Part shown: in pieces, positions 48,401 to 57,209 of the stretch | Layout of the letters: every line of letters begins with the position of its first letter | Numbering within the stretch: the stretch's first letter is position 1 | Assembly: GCF_030719035.1 (NCBI RefSeq) | Contig: NZ_CP132203.1 | Coordinates: 1,674,001-1,738,000, forward strand | DNA length: 64,000 nucleotides | Direction: 5' to 3' | Origin: Hahella sp. HNIBRBA332 | GTDB lineage: Bacteria; Pseudomonadota; Gammaproteobacteria; Pseudomonadales; Oleiphilaceae | Made by a program: the position numbers and the translations under genes | Notes under the pieces: model-generated | Seen by the model: the letters and a program-made list of their open reading frames with translations, nothing else | Database searches by the model: none | Told to the model about the DNA's origin: nothing

Positions 48401-49054
48401 TCAGAACTCTGAAATAACAAGAGCAGTTTTGGTTTCTTTTTTGTAGAAAAAATGAAAGTTTGGCATGTATCTATGGGAGTAGTTTATGCCCTCTGAAAAT
48501 CCTATGTATATGTATTCATTTTCGCTTTTGTCAAAAAACCGAACATATTTATTGAGGCTGTCTTCGTTGCCAGGAATGTCAAAAAGACTGTGAGAGAAAC
48601 TGTCCTGTATTTCGCAGAAGCAGTTTGAAAAGCTGGTTATGTTACCTCCGGCATGGAAAAGTGGAAGCTTCGAGCTTATATCGCCTAAAGATGTTATGTA
48701 TCCATCTCTTTTGAATGACTCTTTAGTTTCTTGGAACATCTCTCTCGCTACCTCCGAGAAATGCTCGAAGGAATGGAGGTCACTTTCAGTGCAATCTACA
48801 GACCACTTGCCATTTCTATTTGTGTATGTCAACCAAAGCTCCCCACAATTGCCGCCTATGTTGTTTATACCTAAAAGACCTTCTTCATTTCCTAGTGGAA
48901 TCGCAAGCAACACATCGCTCTCTATATTTCCCCCAAGTTTATAAATGCCAAGAGGTAGGAGGAGACGCTTTTCTAGCTCGGAAGAAAATACTTTTTCAGG
49001 ATCAGGGAAGGCGGTGAAAAACTCGCAGTCTGAATATATGATTATCTCGTTCAT
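48401..49054 (-). CDS. Unknown protein, paralog of 54391-55047
   Basis: From ATG 49054 the protein has 217 residues. It shares with the protein at 54391-55047 an N-terminal FFTAFPD segment, LLLPLGIYKLGG / LLLPVGIYHLEE, LLAIPLGNEEGLLGI and a LWLTYTNRNGKWSVDC block, and a C-terminal VISEF/VIHDF. No known domain recognised. Soluble, acidic. Its position among small duplicated genes suggests an immunity-type role, which is unproven. Confidence 0.7.
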   Translation of the reverse strand: MNEIIIYSDCEFFTAFPDPEKVFSSELEKRLLLPLGIYKLGGNIESDVLLAIPLGNEEGLLGINNIGGNCGELWLTYTNRNGKWSVDCTESDLHSFEHFSEVAREMFQETKESFKRDGYITSLGDISSKLPLFHAGGNITSFSNCFCEIQDSFSHSLFDIPGNEDSLNKYVRFFDKSENEYIYIGFSEGINYSHRYMPNFHFFYKKETKTALVISEF

Positions 49055-49197
49055 AACTATCATATTTAATATAAAAAGGATTTATGATTTGCTTTATATG
49101 TATTTATTGACTCTGGTTTTATAGCTTAACAGCTGGTTCACTTTATTAGTTGACGTGACTGTTTCGTTTCCTGATATTGGTTTTCGGACTGCTTGCA

Positions 49198-49857
49198 TTA
49201 TTTGAAATCACTTTCTGAGGTGTTGATGCCAGTAGTTACAAATATGTGCGTAAATTTTAAAATTGATTCTTCTACGTTGTTCCACTTGCTTAGCATGGCC
49301 TTTCCGAACGAGAAACTAATGTTGAAGTTCTCATATGTTGAGTCTGCAGTACAAACTTTGTTACAGCTTATAATACGTATCTTGGAGTTTTTTCCTTCGA
49401 TTGGTATAAAGTAATCGGTGTCGTTGTATTCTGTGCAGCCGAGTTGATCGAACAAATCTTTGGAGTATTTTTTCATATCACAGCCAAACCTCTTGTAATG
49501 ACGAAGTCCATGATCTATGTTGCCGATTTCAGTTAATCTATTTAAGTTATACTCGTTCCTTTTTGAGTAATCATTCTTTAAAGTTAACGATATTATGTTG
49601 TTGTCCTCCTTGATATGCTCTTGTTTTGCTGGCTGCATGTCTGATATTTTGAATTTAAGAGTGATTATAGAACTACCATCCGAATATAGTTTATAATCTG
49701 ATACGTAATCGTAAGGAATTTTTACGTGTAAATAATTCTTCCCTTCGCCAAGGGGGGATATTTTTTGCTCAAATATTTTATCATCGATTTCTTCTTTGCT
49801 ACAGCCTGATAATAAAAATAATAAGGCTGTTAATTTTAAGAATAATATTTTTCTCAT
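49198..49857 (-). CDS. Lipoprotein of unknown function
   Basis: The 219-residue protein starts with a lipoprotein signal (LTALLFLLSGCSKEE; lipobox Cys about residue 19). The mature part is beta-rich, with four Cys (FGCDMKK, LGCTEYN, ISCNKVC). No family recognised. Its codon use is very AT-rich. It follows, on the same strand, the interrupted family gene at 50017-51761. Confidence 0.7.
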   Translation of the reverse strand: MRKILFLKLTALLFLLSGCSKEEIDDKIFEQKISPLGEGKNYLHVKIPYDYVSDYKLYSDGSSIITLKFKISDMQPAKQEHIKEDNNIISLTLKNDYSKRNEYNLNRLTEIGNIDHGLRHYKRFGCDMKKYSKDLFDQLGCTEYNDTDYFIPIEGKNSKIRIISCNKVCTADSTYENFNISFSFGKAMLSKWNNVEESILKFTHIFVTTGINTSESDFK

Positions 49858-50340
49858 GATTGAATGGTTTTTAAATTTTTGAATTGAAGTGTTTATTTTG
49901 GGGGGGTATGTTCACTTTGACTCTTGAAGGAGATTGCACTGTTGTGCTAGTGTCAAGTAATCACGCCAGAGAGAAATATACAACGATAGGTATAGAGAAT
50001 TTACAGCCCTTGACCATTATTTATTATCCTTGAAATAATACTTCCCACGATTAAGCACTCTTAAGGCTTTAATTGCTTCAGACTTAACCCAATTATTTTC
50101 CTCGTTGTCTTCGATTGCTAGCGGTTTAAGGGTGCGGGTCTGATATTCGGTTTCTAGGAGGTATTTTTCACCATCTAAATATAAGAGAACCCTGCCTACG
50201 CCGAGTACATAGGAAATCTCTGTTGCGTAATGATTTTTTTTTCGATCTATAACCCAGGGGTTTAAATGACATATATCGCCATAGGGCGTCGCGTACTCAA
50301 AACTAATTCCTGGTTTAGCTCCTCTTTTGTGAGCTGTCTC

Positions 50341-51654
50341 GACCCTGTAAATAATTCTGTGTATCTGCCTGGTTATTAAAGATACTCCGTTAAGCGATCT
50401 TCGAACTCGATCATAAATCGGTTCAGCGCTGACTTCCAATTCCTGATCGGCATCGTCCATTTCTTCGACGCATCCATGATCGCCAGATACACCACCTTTC
50501 TCGCGGAATCATCCGTGGGGAACAGCTTCCGTTTCTTGATCACTTTCCTAATGACGCTGTTAAGGGACTCAATGGCATTGGTCGTGTAGATGGCCCTGCG
50601 AATGTCTTCCGGGTAGCGGAACAGAGTGTTGAGATTCTCCCAGTGAAGCCGCCAGGATCGGCTGATCTGGGGATATTTCTCATCCCATCGTTCGGCAAAT
50701 TTGTCCAGCTCTGAGAGGGCTTCCTCTTCGGTGGCCGATTGGTAGATCCGCTTCAGATCTGTTGTGACCGGCTTATAGTCTTTCCATGGCACATACTTCA
50801 CCGCATTGCGCACCATGTGCACGATACAGAGCTGTATCCGGGTTTGGGGATACACGGTATTGATCGCTTCGGGGAAACCCTTCAGACCATCCACACAGGC
50901 GATCAGAATGTCCTTCACGCCCCGGTTCTGTAACTCGGTCAGCACATTAAGCCAGAACTTCGCCCCTTCGGTTTCAGAGATCCACATCCCTAACAGTTCT
51001 TTGTGACCTTCCAGATTCACTCCCAAGGCAAGATAGATCGCCTTGTTGATCACCTGCTTATCCTGGCGGATCTTCACCACAATACAGTCCAGGTATACGA
51101 TGGGATAAACCGCATCCAGAGGACGAGACTGCCATTCCACCACCCGCTCAATCACGGCATCCGTGACTTTGGAGATTAAGGTGGGAGAGACATCCGCGCC
51201 ATACATTTCCTTAAAGGTGGCCACGATCTCTCGGGTGCTCATGCCTTTGGCGTAGAGGCTGAGAATCTTGTCGTCCATGGTGGTGAAGCGGGTCTGCTGC
51301 TTCTTGACCAGTAGAGGCTCAAAGCTGCCCTGACGATCTCTGGGAGTATTAACTTCAAACTGACCGTCCTCGGTACGGAGGGTCTTGCTGGAATAGCCGT
51401 TACGGCTATTGTCTGAATTTGAAGATTGATGTTTCTCGTATCCCAGATGCACATCCAGCTCTGCATTGAGCGCGGCTTCCACGGTCGCCTTGGTGAGCAT
51501 CTGACGGAACTCGTTGAGATCCTTTTCTGTTTTCAGAGATTTGGCTGCCTCACGGGCAAATGCTTCTAATTCTTTCTGGTTCATTGTCTACCTATCCTTA
51601 ACCCCGCTATAGGGTACTAGTGATAGGCAGATACACAAATTAAATTACAGTCTC
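50341..51654 (-). mobile_element. IS256-family element, copy 2
   Basis: The 1314-base element is identical in length and encoded protein to copy 1, in opposite orientation. The 8-base target duplication GCTGTCTC flanks it at 50333-50340 and 51655-51662. It splits a gene of the small family. Confidence 0.95.
50376..51584 (-). CDS. IS256-family transposase (copy 2)
   Basis: The 402 residues are identical to those of copy 1, with the same catalytic motifs (LDCIVVKIRQD, ACVDGLKGFPEA, TTNAIESLNSVIRKV). Identity of the two copies argues for recent transposition. Confidence 0.97.
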   Translation of the reverse strand: MNQKELEAFAREAAKSLKTEKDLNEFRQMLTKATVEAALNAELDVHLGYEKHQSSNSDNSRNGYSSKTLRTEDGQFEVNTPRDRQGSFEPLLVKKQQTRFTTMDDKILSLYAKGMSTREIVATFKEMYGADVSPTLISKVTDAVIERVVEWQSRPLDAVYPIVYLDCIVVKIRQDKQVINKAIYLALGVNLEGHKELLGMWISETEGAKFWLNVLTELQNRGVKDILIACVDGLKGFPEAINTVYPQTRIQLCIVHMVRNAVKYVPWKDYKPVTTDLKRIYQSATEEEALSELDKFAERWDEKYPQISRSWRLHWENLNTLFRYPEDIRRAIYTTNAIESLNSVIRKVIKKRKLFPTDDSARKVVYLAIMDASKKWTMPIRNWKSALNRFMIEFEDRLTEYL

Positions 51655-51761
51655 GCTGTCTCTAGTAAATGGTCGGGCCAATGATTGGGCCAATCATCGC
51701 GCAGGTCATCTTGAACTCTTATGCAGTCATCAGGGGTTAGGCGTTCTAAAATGTAGCTCAT

Positions 51762-51912
51762 TTATTTTTCCAAATTACGTTTTATGAATGCTTGTATAAT
51801 ATTCTTTGACTGTATGCTTTAAAAATTGTTCTCTGGCCAAAAGGGCAGGCGGACTGGTGTGAGCCGAACATGGAAACCCAGGTAACTATGGGTTATGCAG
51901 AGGTTCTCTAAA
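51762..51912 (-). repeat. Duplicated upstream segment of the small-family genes, copy A
   Basis: This stretch is about 90% identical to 55617-55762. Both lie directly upstream of a small-family gene. It has a hairpin AACCCATAGTTACCTGGGTT and no conserved reading frame. It probably carries the promoter or is the scar of a segmental duplication. Confidence 0.8.
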
Positions 51913-51951
51913 TTATGCCATAAATTTTTTCCACTACCACTAACAAGCACA

Positions 51952-52632
51952 TTAGATATGCGCTACCATCTCTCCCTGTTTCCCATAGGGCTCAGTAAAT
52001 TCATTGATCCCAGTTACACCGTTTGATTTTAAAGTATTAAACATAGTTTCGTTAATATATAGAGCAGAGTCTACTGCATAGGCTTGGTCTATGTGCTTCC
52101 AGAGAGGAAGTAGCTCTATGAACTCACGGATGGAGGCGTTATGTTGAATAGAAGGAATAAATTCCTTCTCTTGCAGGGAAGGGGAAAAATCCACATCCAT
52201 TAGTGATTTATGGTGATTAGTAATCGTCAAGTATCGGCGCATATTCATATGATAAAAAGGCGTATCTGTAACATTTTTTCCATTTTCTCCTAAAATTTCA
52301 ATAGGCCAAAATTGATGGCCAAAAGGATCAATTTTTTCGATTAATAATTTAACTTTATCTGATACATATATGTGATCAATTAGCACTAATATGTCTGGTA
52401 TGTCTTTTTCTGTTACGTTTGTTTCAATAGGAACGTTTATTCGCCATTCAGCAAGTAAAGGCGCTTTATAAAGTTTACAATGATGGCATTCGCTGGAGGT
52501 GAATTCTTCAAAGCTATATTTATACTCGCTGGGTCCTGGTCGTCTATCCATTTTAAAAGGTATTGGTTTTTCAGCAGAAAAATATATTCTTTCTGGTAGG
52601 TTATTGAAGTCTATTTCAAGTCTGTAAATCAT
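51952..52632 (-). CDS. Imm11/DUF1629-like immunity-type protein
   Basis: The 226-residue protein is a diverged paralog of the next one (52680-53396). Shared traits are HIYVSDKVKLLIEKID, a FWPIEIL segment, RRYLTIT, an IxxLPLWKH motif and a C-terminal KSNGVTGINEF. These recall the Imm11 (DUF1629) immunity proteins of polymorphic toxin loci; the family call is from memory of the pattern. A CHHC sequence is present near residue 52. Confidence 0.6.
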   Translation of the reverse strand: MIYRLEIDFNNLPERIYFSAEKPIPFKMDRRPGPSEYKYSFEEFTSSECHHCKLYKAPLLAEWRINVPIETNVTEKDIPDILVLIDHIYVSDKVKLLIEKIDPFGHQFWPIEILGENGKNVTDTPFYHMNMRRYLTITNHHKSLMDVDFSPSLQEKEFIPSIQHNASIREFIELLPLWKHIDQAYAVDSALYINETMFNTLKSNGVTGINEFTEPYGKQGEMVAHI

Positions 52633-52679
52633 TGCGTTTCGACCTTAGATTTGTATTTGGCTATTGCTCTTTTATGGTT

Positions 52680-53396
52680 TCAAATAGCGCACAAAGACTC
52701 CTCTCCCTTGCCATACTTTTCGCTGTATAGATCCATGCCATTAATACCCTTTATATGAAATGCATCTATTAGGTTTTGATTTAAGTAAAGGACTGTGCGT
52801 GCTTTCAAATGCCGTTGATCAATATCAGCTATGCAATGTCGCCACAAAGGGACTTGTCCCAACTGCTCCCTTAACGTAGGGGAGTCCTTAACCCTGGCCA
52901 TAAAGTCTTCTTCCCTTGGTATAGGATAAAAACCAAGCTCAGCAGCTGTGGCTACTCGATTAGACGGCGTAATAGTTAGAAAGCGTCGCTCATTAAACCA
53001 GTAATAAGCTTGTTCAGGAGCAACTGGCTCTTCCTTGTGGTTGAGCAATTGCACGGGAAAGTACTCATGCTCCATTGTGTCTATACTTTCGATCACAGTT
53101 TTTGCTCGCTCGGAGATAAATAGGTAACCACCAACACCCCACAAATCCGGTATTGGTTCCACCTCTTTTCCTTGGTGAAAACGTAAGCAGGCGATGATTG
53201 GACGATCAGATAAAAGCGGCGCTTGAAAAAAATTTACGCCAAGCTGCTGAAAGACTCCTGGGGTGGGGGTAAATTTTCTCTCGTAATGTATTAATCCCAC
53301 TCCCCAGCGCTCTTTGGCGTCGCTTCCGGGGCGAGGAACAGGGAATGCTTCCAAACGATCTTGCGTCGCCAGCTTCGACAAAAATCTATAAAACAT
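52680..53396 (-). CDS. Imm11/DUF1629-like immunity-type protein, paralog
   Basis: The 238-residue protein matches the 51952-52632 protein in the middle and end (YLFISERAKTVIESID, RRFLTIT, QVPLWRHC, INGMDLYSEKYGKG). Its GC content is higher. The N terminus is different (FYRFLSKLATQDRLEAF). The pair looks like an old tandem duplication. Confidence 0.6.
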   Translation of the reverse strand: MFYRFLSKLATQDRLEAFPVPRPGSDAKERWGVGLIHYERKFTPTPGVFQQLGVNFFQAPLLSDRPIIACLRFHQGKEVEPIPDLWGVGGYLFISERAKTVIESIDTMEHEYFPVQLLNHKEEPVAPEQAYYWFNERRFLTITPSNRVATAAELGFYPIPREEDFMARVKDSPTLREQLGQVPLWRHCIADIDQRHLKARTVLYLNQNLIDAFHIKGINGMDLYSEKYGKGEESLCAI

Positions 53397-53423
53397 GATT
53401 TGAATTCATACAGTCTGTTTTAA

Positions 53424-54269
53424 TTAATTCATAGTTTCCATTTTCATCGCCCAAACATCTGGCTGCGAATCATTGGCGGGAATTCTACGCATACTAAACG
53501 GTTTTGATCCTTCTATGCCGATAGTGTTACCTTCAACGAAGATAGGTCCGTTAGCCAGGACATAACCGACCATGCAGTATAAGTGCTTGGCGACCTCGGA
53601 GGGTTTGCATTCAAATGGGTCGATTTGGATTTCAAATCCTGATAAAGCCTCAAGTCCTTGCGTAACTGCTCCAACTTTGTTTTTCTCTTCCAGAGAAAAA
53701 AATCGAATACCAGTCAAGTAGGGAATTGGTAGCCCGTACAATGCGATGGGGCCGTGATCATTGAAATCCGCCATTGCTTTGTCTGCACTGCTAATCGTCA
53801 TTGCATATTGTTCTCTGTCTTCCAACATATCAGAACAGGGCCAGTAGAATGCTAATGGAGTCGCGCATTGAGCTAGTAAGTCAGTTATCGTCATTACACA
53901 CAAAGCTGAAAAGATTGCCTGTAATTGGTCATCAGTCGACAGTCCTGGCGATATGATCAGATGAGCTTTATGGTTACTAACTAACTGCTCTCCATTTACC
54001 AAGTTATAGCTTGTCTGCAATGCCGTATTGAAAGTGCTCGAAGGAACTGGTTGGTCAATGGATAAGACAGTATATGGGCGCTCATTCCACATTATAATGA
54101 GCCCATCACTAGCGTTTTCTGTGCCATGGACTGTTATGTTTGGGTTGCCTATTTTATCTCTTAATAATTTCTCAAGTTCCGTAATTGGTAAGTCTATTGG
54201 GCGCTCAAGCAATATTATTTGCATGATGGAGGGAAAAGTGGCTATTGTGTTTAGGACTTGATTACTCAC
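53424..54269 (-). CDS. DUF4261-like protein
   Basis: The 281-residue protein resembles DUF4261 proteins, with LLERPIDLPITELEKLLRDK at the start and GFEIQIDPFECKPSEVAKHLY plus VGYVLANGPIFVEGNTIGI near the end. This family often sits in toxin-immunity neighbourhoods. It starts 27 bases upstream of the Imm11-like gene on the same strand, so the three are likely one operon. Confidence 0.55.
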   Translation of the reverse strand: MSNQVLNTIATFPSIMQIILLERPIDLPITELEKLLRDKIGNPNITVHGTENASDGLIIMWNERPYTVLSIDQPVPSSTFNTALQTSYNLVNGEQLVSNHKAHLIISPGLSTDDQLQAIFSALCVMTITDLLAQCATPLAFYWPCSDMLEDREQYAMTISSADKAMADFNDHGPIALYGLPIPYLTGIRFFSLEEKNKVGAVTQGLEALSGFEIQIDPFECKPSEVAKHLYCMVGYVLANGPIFVEGNTIGIEGSKPFSMRRIPANDSQPDVWAMKMETMN

Positions 54270-54390
54270 GTTTGCCTCAATGGTAACGTTATTAAATATT
54301 GGAAGCTGGTGGCTATTTGAATAGCTATATTGCCTTCAGTATGTGTGAACGCTAGCGTCAGTCTCATTTATATTAAGAAAAGTGAGCTTC

Positions 54391-55047
54391 TTATGTGAAG
54401 TCATGAATGACTAATACTCGTTTTAAGTTTGCGCAAAAAAAGAAATGGGCTTGAGCGAGTAGACCTGCATACACTCCCGCTTCAACGAATCCAAGATAAG
54501 TGTACTCATTTCCATCATCACTATATAGAGAAACTAGCTTTTCATTTCCATTTTTATTGCCTGGTATTTCGGAAAGCTTATTTCTAACATGCTTCTTCAA
54601 TTTATTATACCAGTTGCAATAGTTGGTTGTTTCATCACCTTTATTGAAAAGCATCTTATGCCCAGGCACCCCGTTTTTGTGACAGATATGGCCACTTTCT
54701 AAAAACTCGTCTCTTCTTTGGTTAAATTTTATTTTGGCTTCACTTAAAACGAGATCAAAGGGAAGCAGGTCGCTTGGCGAGCAGTCCAATGACCATCTGC
54801 CATCTCTTTGGGTATAGGTGAGCCAAGTTTCACCGCATGTTTCTCCAAAATTATCGACGCCTATTAACCCTTCATCATCACCGATAGGGATCGCCAAAAG
54901 GATGTCATATTTTCCGTCGCTTTCTTCTAAGTGATAAATTCCTACAGGGAGGAGCAAGTCTTTTTCAGTTTCAGATGCGAAAAATTCATCAGCATCTGGA
55001 AATGCCGTAAAGAAGCTGCAGTTCTCATATATTTCTCTTTCATTCAT
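54391..55047 (-). CDS. Unknown protein, paralog of 48401-49054
   Basis: The 218-residue protein opens MNEREIYENCSFFTAFPDAD and shows LLLPVGIYHLEES, LLAIPIGDDEGLIGVDNFGE and CGETWLTYTQRDGRWSLDC, matching the other copy. It follows the small-family gene at 55212-55616, with a gap of 164 bases. No signal peptide. Confidence 0.7.
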   Translation of the reverse strand: MNEREIYENCSFFTAFPDADEFFASETEKDLLLPVGIYHLEESDGKYDILLAIPIGDDEGLIGVDNFGETCGETWLTYTQRDGRWSLDCSPSDLLPFDLVLSEAKIKFNQRRDEFLESGHICHKNGVPGHKMLFNKGDETTNYCNWYNKLKKHVRNKLSEIPGNKNGNEKLVSLYSDDGNEYTYLGFVEAGVYAGLLAQAHFFFCANLKRVLVIHDFT

Positions 55048-55211
55048 CTATCAGTCCTTGGAGTGTTGTTTTATGCCCTGGTATTCGCTTTGATTTCGGC
55101 TATTCTCTGGCGCAGAAAATTATTGGTTTATTTGCGAGATAAGAAAAGACGCAAAGAAATTCCGAAGAGTTGGTCGTGATTAATGCCTAAAGTTTTGCCT
55201 CACCAATACCA

Positions 55212-55616
55212 TTATTCATCGAAATAATACATCCCACGATTAAGCACACTTAAGGCTTTAATTGCTTCAGACTTAACCCAATTCTTCTTCTCGCTGTCTT
55301 CGATTGCCAGCGGTTTAAGGGTGCGAGTCTGATATTCGGTTTCGAGGAGGTATTTTTCTCCATCTAAATATAAGAGAACCCGATTTACACCGAGTACATA
55401 GGAAATCTCTATTGCGTAATAGTTTCTGTTTCGATCTATTGCCCAGGAACTTAAATGACATATATCGCCATAGGGCGTCGCGTACTCAAAACTAATTCCT
55501 GGTTTGGCTCCTCTTTTGTGAGCTGTATCTAGTAAATGCTCGGGCCAATTATCGCGCAGGTCATCTTGAACTCTTATGCAACTTTCAGGAGTTAGGTCTT
55601 CTAAAATGTAGTTCAT
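55212..55616 (-). CDS. Small-family protein, second intact copy
   Basis: The 134-residue protein is MNYILEDLTPESCIRVQDDL... with PGISFEYATPYGDICHLSSW. Its first two thirds match the RTX-coupled copy almost base for base; its last third matches the copy at 58087-58491. It thus looks like a mosaic. Confidence 0.8.
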   Translation of the reverse strand: MNYILEDLTPESCIRVQDDLRDNWPEHLLDTAHKRGAKPGISFEYATPYGDICHLSSWAIDRNRNYYAIEISYVLGVNRVLLYLDGEKYLLETEYQTRTLKPLAIEDSEKKNWVKSEAIKALSVLNRGMYYFDE

Positions 55617-55762
55617 GTATTTTCCAAATTACGTTTTATGAATGCCTGTATAATACTCTTTGACTGTATACTTTAAAAATTGCTCTCTAGCCAAAAGGGC
55701 AGGCGGACTGGTGTGAGCCGAACATAGAAACCCAGGTAACTATGGGTTATGCAGAGGTTCCC
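55617..55762 (-). repeat. Duplicated upstream segment of the small-family genes, copy B
   Basis: This is the counterpart of 51762-51912, about 90% identical, directly upstream of the small-family gene at 55212-55616. Confidence 0.8.
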
Positions 55763-56649
55763 TAGTGCTCTCCAGAAAATAGCTTGGCCAGACTGGTGTT
55801 GCGCATCTCTATGGCTGTGCTCAGATAAAGCTGTCTCTTTTTATCTGAAAACAAACCAAGTTCGATACTTTTCGAAAGTAAAATATTGACTATCTTGATG
55901 TCTGACTTGACTCTTATCGAATAATGTAAGTAGTCGTATTCGGTCATGTCTATATTGTGTGATAAAAGCAGGTCTACTACTTCGCTGTCATTGCTTAATA
56001 TGGCATGAGATAATGTTCGGTTTATCTTGCCTTCATAGCTCATTTTTGCCCCATTGGCTAGCGCTTCTTTTATTATTAAAAAGATGCCTCTATCTGCTTT
56101 AACTTTAACACTTGCAACACGGTTCATTATTCCATATTCAATGATTGACTTTTCAGCCTCGCCACTCTTCCAGGCAATGCTGTTAACATCTAACCCTTTT
56201 TTTAGTAATGTCTTAAATATTTCGTACTCGCCATATCTCACAATTAATCCTAAGAGAGTTGAACCCCTGTATTGTTTTGAATGTATGTCAACGTCGCGAT
56301 TCAGCATTGTTTTTGTTAAGTTTACAAGATGATCACTTCTGACCATGGCAATGGCTAGTGGTGATATTTTATACTTATTTTTACTCAGCATGTTAGGATT
56401 TGCTCCTAACTCTAATAATTTATTTGTATTATCTTCGCACTCTTCTTTTTCATCTCTATTGATATGCACTAGATACTTGCATGAGTCCATCAACCTATGA
56501 AGTGGCGCCCATCCATCACTATCAAAGCTGTTCACATTGTCTCTGGTTATTTTTGATATGTTCACTTTTTCTATGTCTGCCAGACACGCGCTAATGCTGA
56601 GTACTGAAATTATTGTTGCCGTGAATATTTTGACGACTGTATTTTTCAC
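55762..56649 (-). CDS. Exported ankyrin-repeat protein
   Basis: The 295-residue protein starts with a signal peptide or lipoprotein-like signal (ATIISVLSISACLA) and has several ankyrin-like repeats: DGWAPLHRLMDS, LLELGANPNMLS, GSTLLGLIVRYGEYEIFKTL, LLSHNIDMTEYDYLHY. Ankyrin proteins with export signals occur as immunity proteins of antibacterial toxins. It overlaps the upstream membrane-protein gene by 4 bases (ATGA). Confidence 0.72.
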   Translation of the reverse strand: MKNTVVKIFTATIISVLSISACLADIEKVNISKITRDNVNSFDSDGWAPLHRLMDSCKYLVHINRDEKEECEDNTNKLLELGANPNMLSKNKYKISPLAIAMVRSDHLVNLTKTMLNRDVDIHSKQYRGSTLLGLIVRYGEYEIFKTLLKKGLDVNSIAWKSGEAEKSIIEYGIMNRVASVKVKADRGIFLIIKEALANGAKMSYEGKINRTLSHAILSNDSEVVDLLLSHNIDMTEYDYLHYSIRVKSDIKIVNILLSKSIELGLFSDKKRQLYLSTAIEMRNTSLAKLFSGEH

Positions 56650-57110
56650 ACTTTTCCCTTTTGGCTATAAAGGTTCTTAAATAATACGAAAAAATCGTAC
56701 AATAAAGCCGTGACTAAACCTATAACGCCTACACATACTCTTACTAAGTAAGAAGCAATGTAGACTTCATCTGAATCATCTCTTAGGTCCGTATAGAGTA
56801 GTGACATTTCAAGAACTGATGATGTCAGTATGCAAGCTGCTCCTACACCAATGATAGAAAATTTTGCAACCATACTTCTGCTAAGAAAGCCGCAGAGAAG
56901 GGCAGGGATGTATGTCAGAACGTGAAACGCCAGATAACTGAAGGGTACGGCTCCTCTTTCTAGAATCCGCCCCCAATGAGGATCAATATAGCTATTGATC
57001 CTGCTGTAAAATATTAAAGTAGATGATATGGTTGTAATTAACGATATCGTGATCAAAATAAAGAAATATTTTCGATCTTTAAGGCACGATGAAATGTATG
57101 AGTGAAACAC
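56646..57110 (-). CDS. Small multi-pass membrane protein
   Basis: The 154-residue protein has four predicted membrane helices (YFFILITISLITTISSTL, YLAFHVLTYIPALLCGFL, IIGVGAACILTSSVL, VCVGVIGLVTALLYDFFVL). No family recognised. Coupled to the ankyrin gene by a 4-base overlap, suggesting a joint role. Confidence 0.68.
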   Translation of the reverse strand: MFHSYISSCLKDRKYFFILITISLITTISSTLIFYSRINSYIDPHWGRILERGAVPFSYLAFHVLTYIPALLCGFLSRSMVAKFSIIGVGAACILTSSVLEMSLLYTDLRDDSDEVYIASYLVRVCVGVIGLVTALLYDFFVLFKNLYSQKGKV

Positions 57111-57209
57111 TTGGATTCTCTTTGCTGATCGCTAGGGCGTTAGATGCAGCTAGTATATGGATGTAGGAGCAGGCTTTTTACCTGGGGCTAATGTTGTTGA
57201 AAAGGGTCT

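Larger units (their letters stand above)
50017..51761 (-). pseudogene. Third member of the small RTX-coupled family, split by IS256
   Basis: The 5' part (51655-51761) encodes MSYILERLTPDDCIRVQDDL... up to LLETA, and the 3' part (50017-50340) resumes at HKRGAKPGISFEYATPYG and ends near YYFKDNK. Removing the IS and one copy of the 8-base duplication restores one continuous frame of about 140 residues like the paralogs. A chimeric frame starting inside the IS (50460) could still make a truncated product. Confidence 0.92.
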
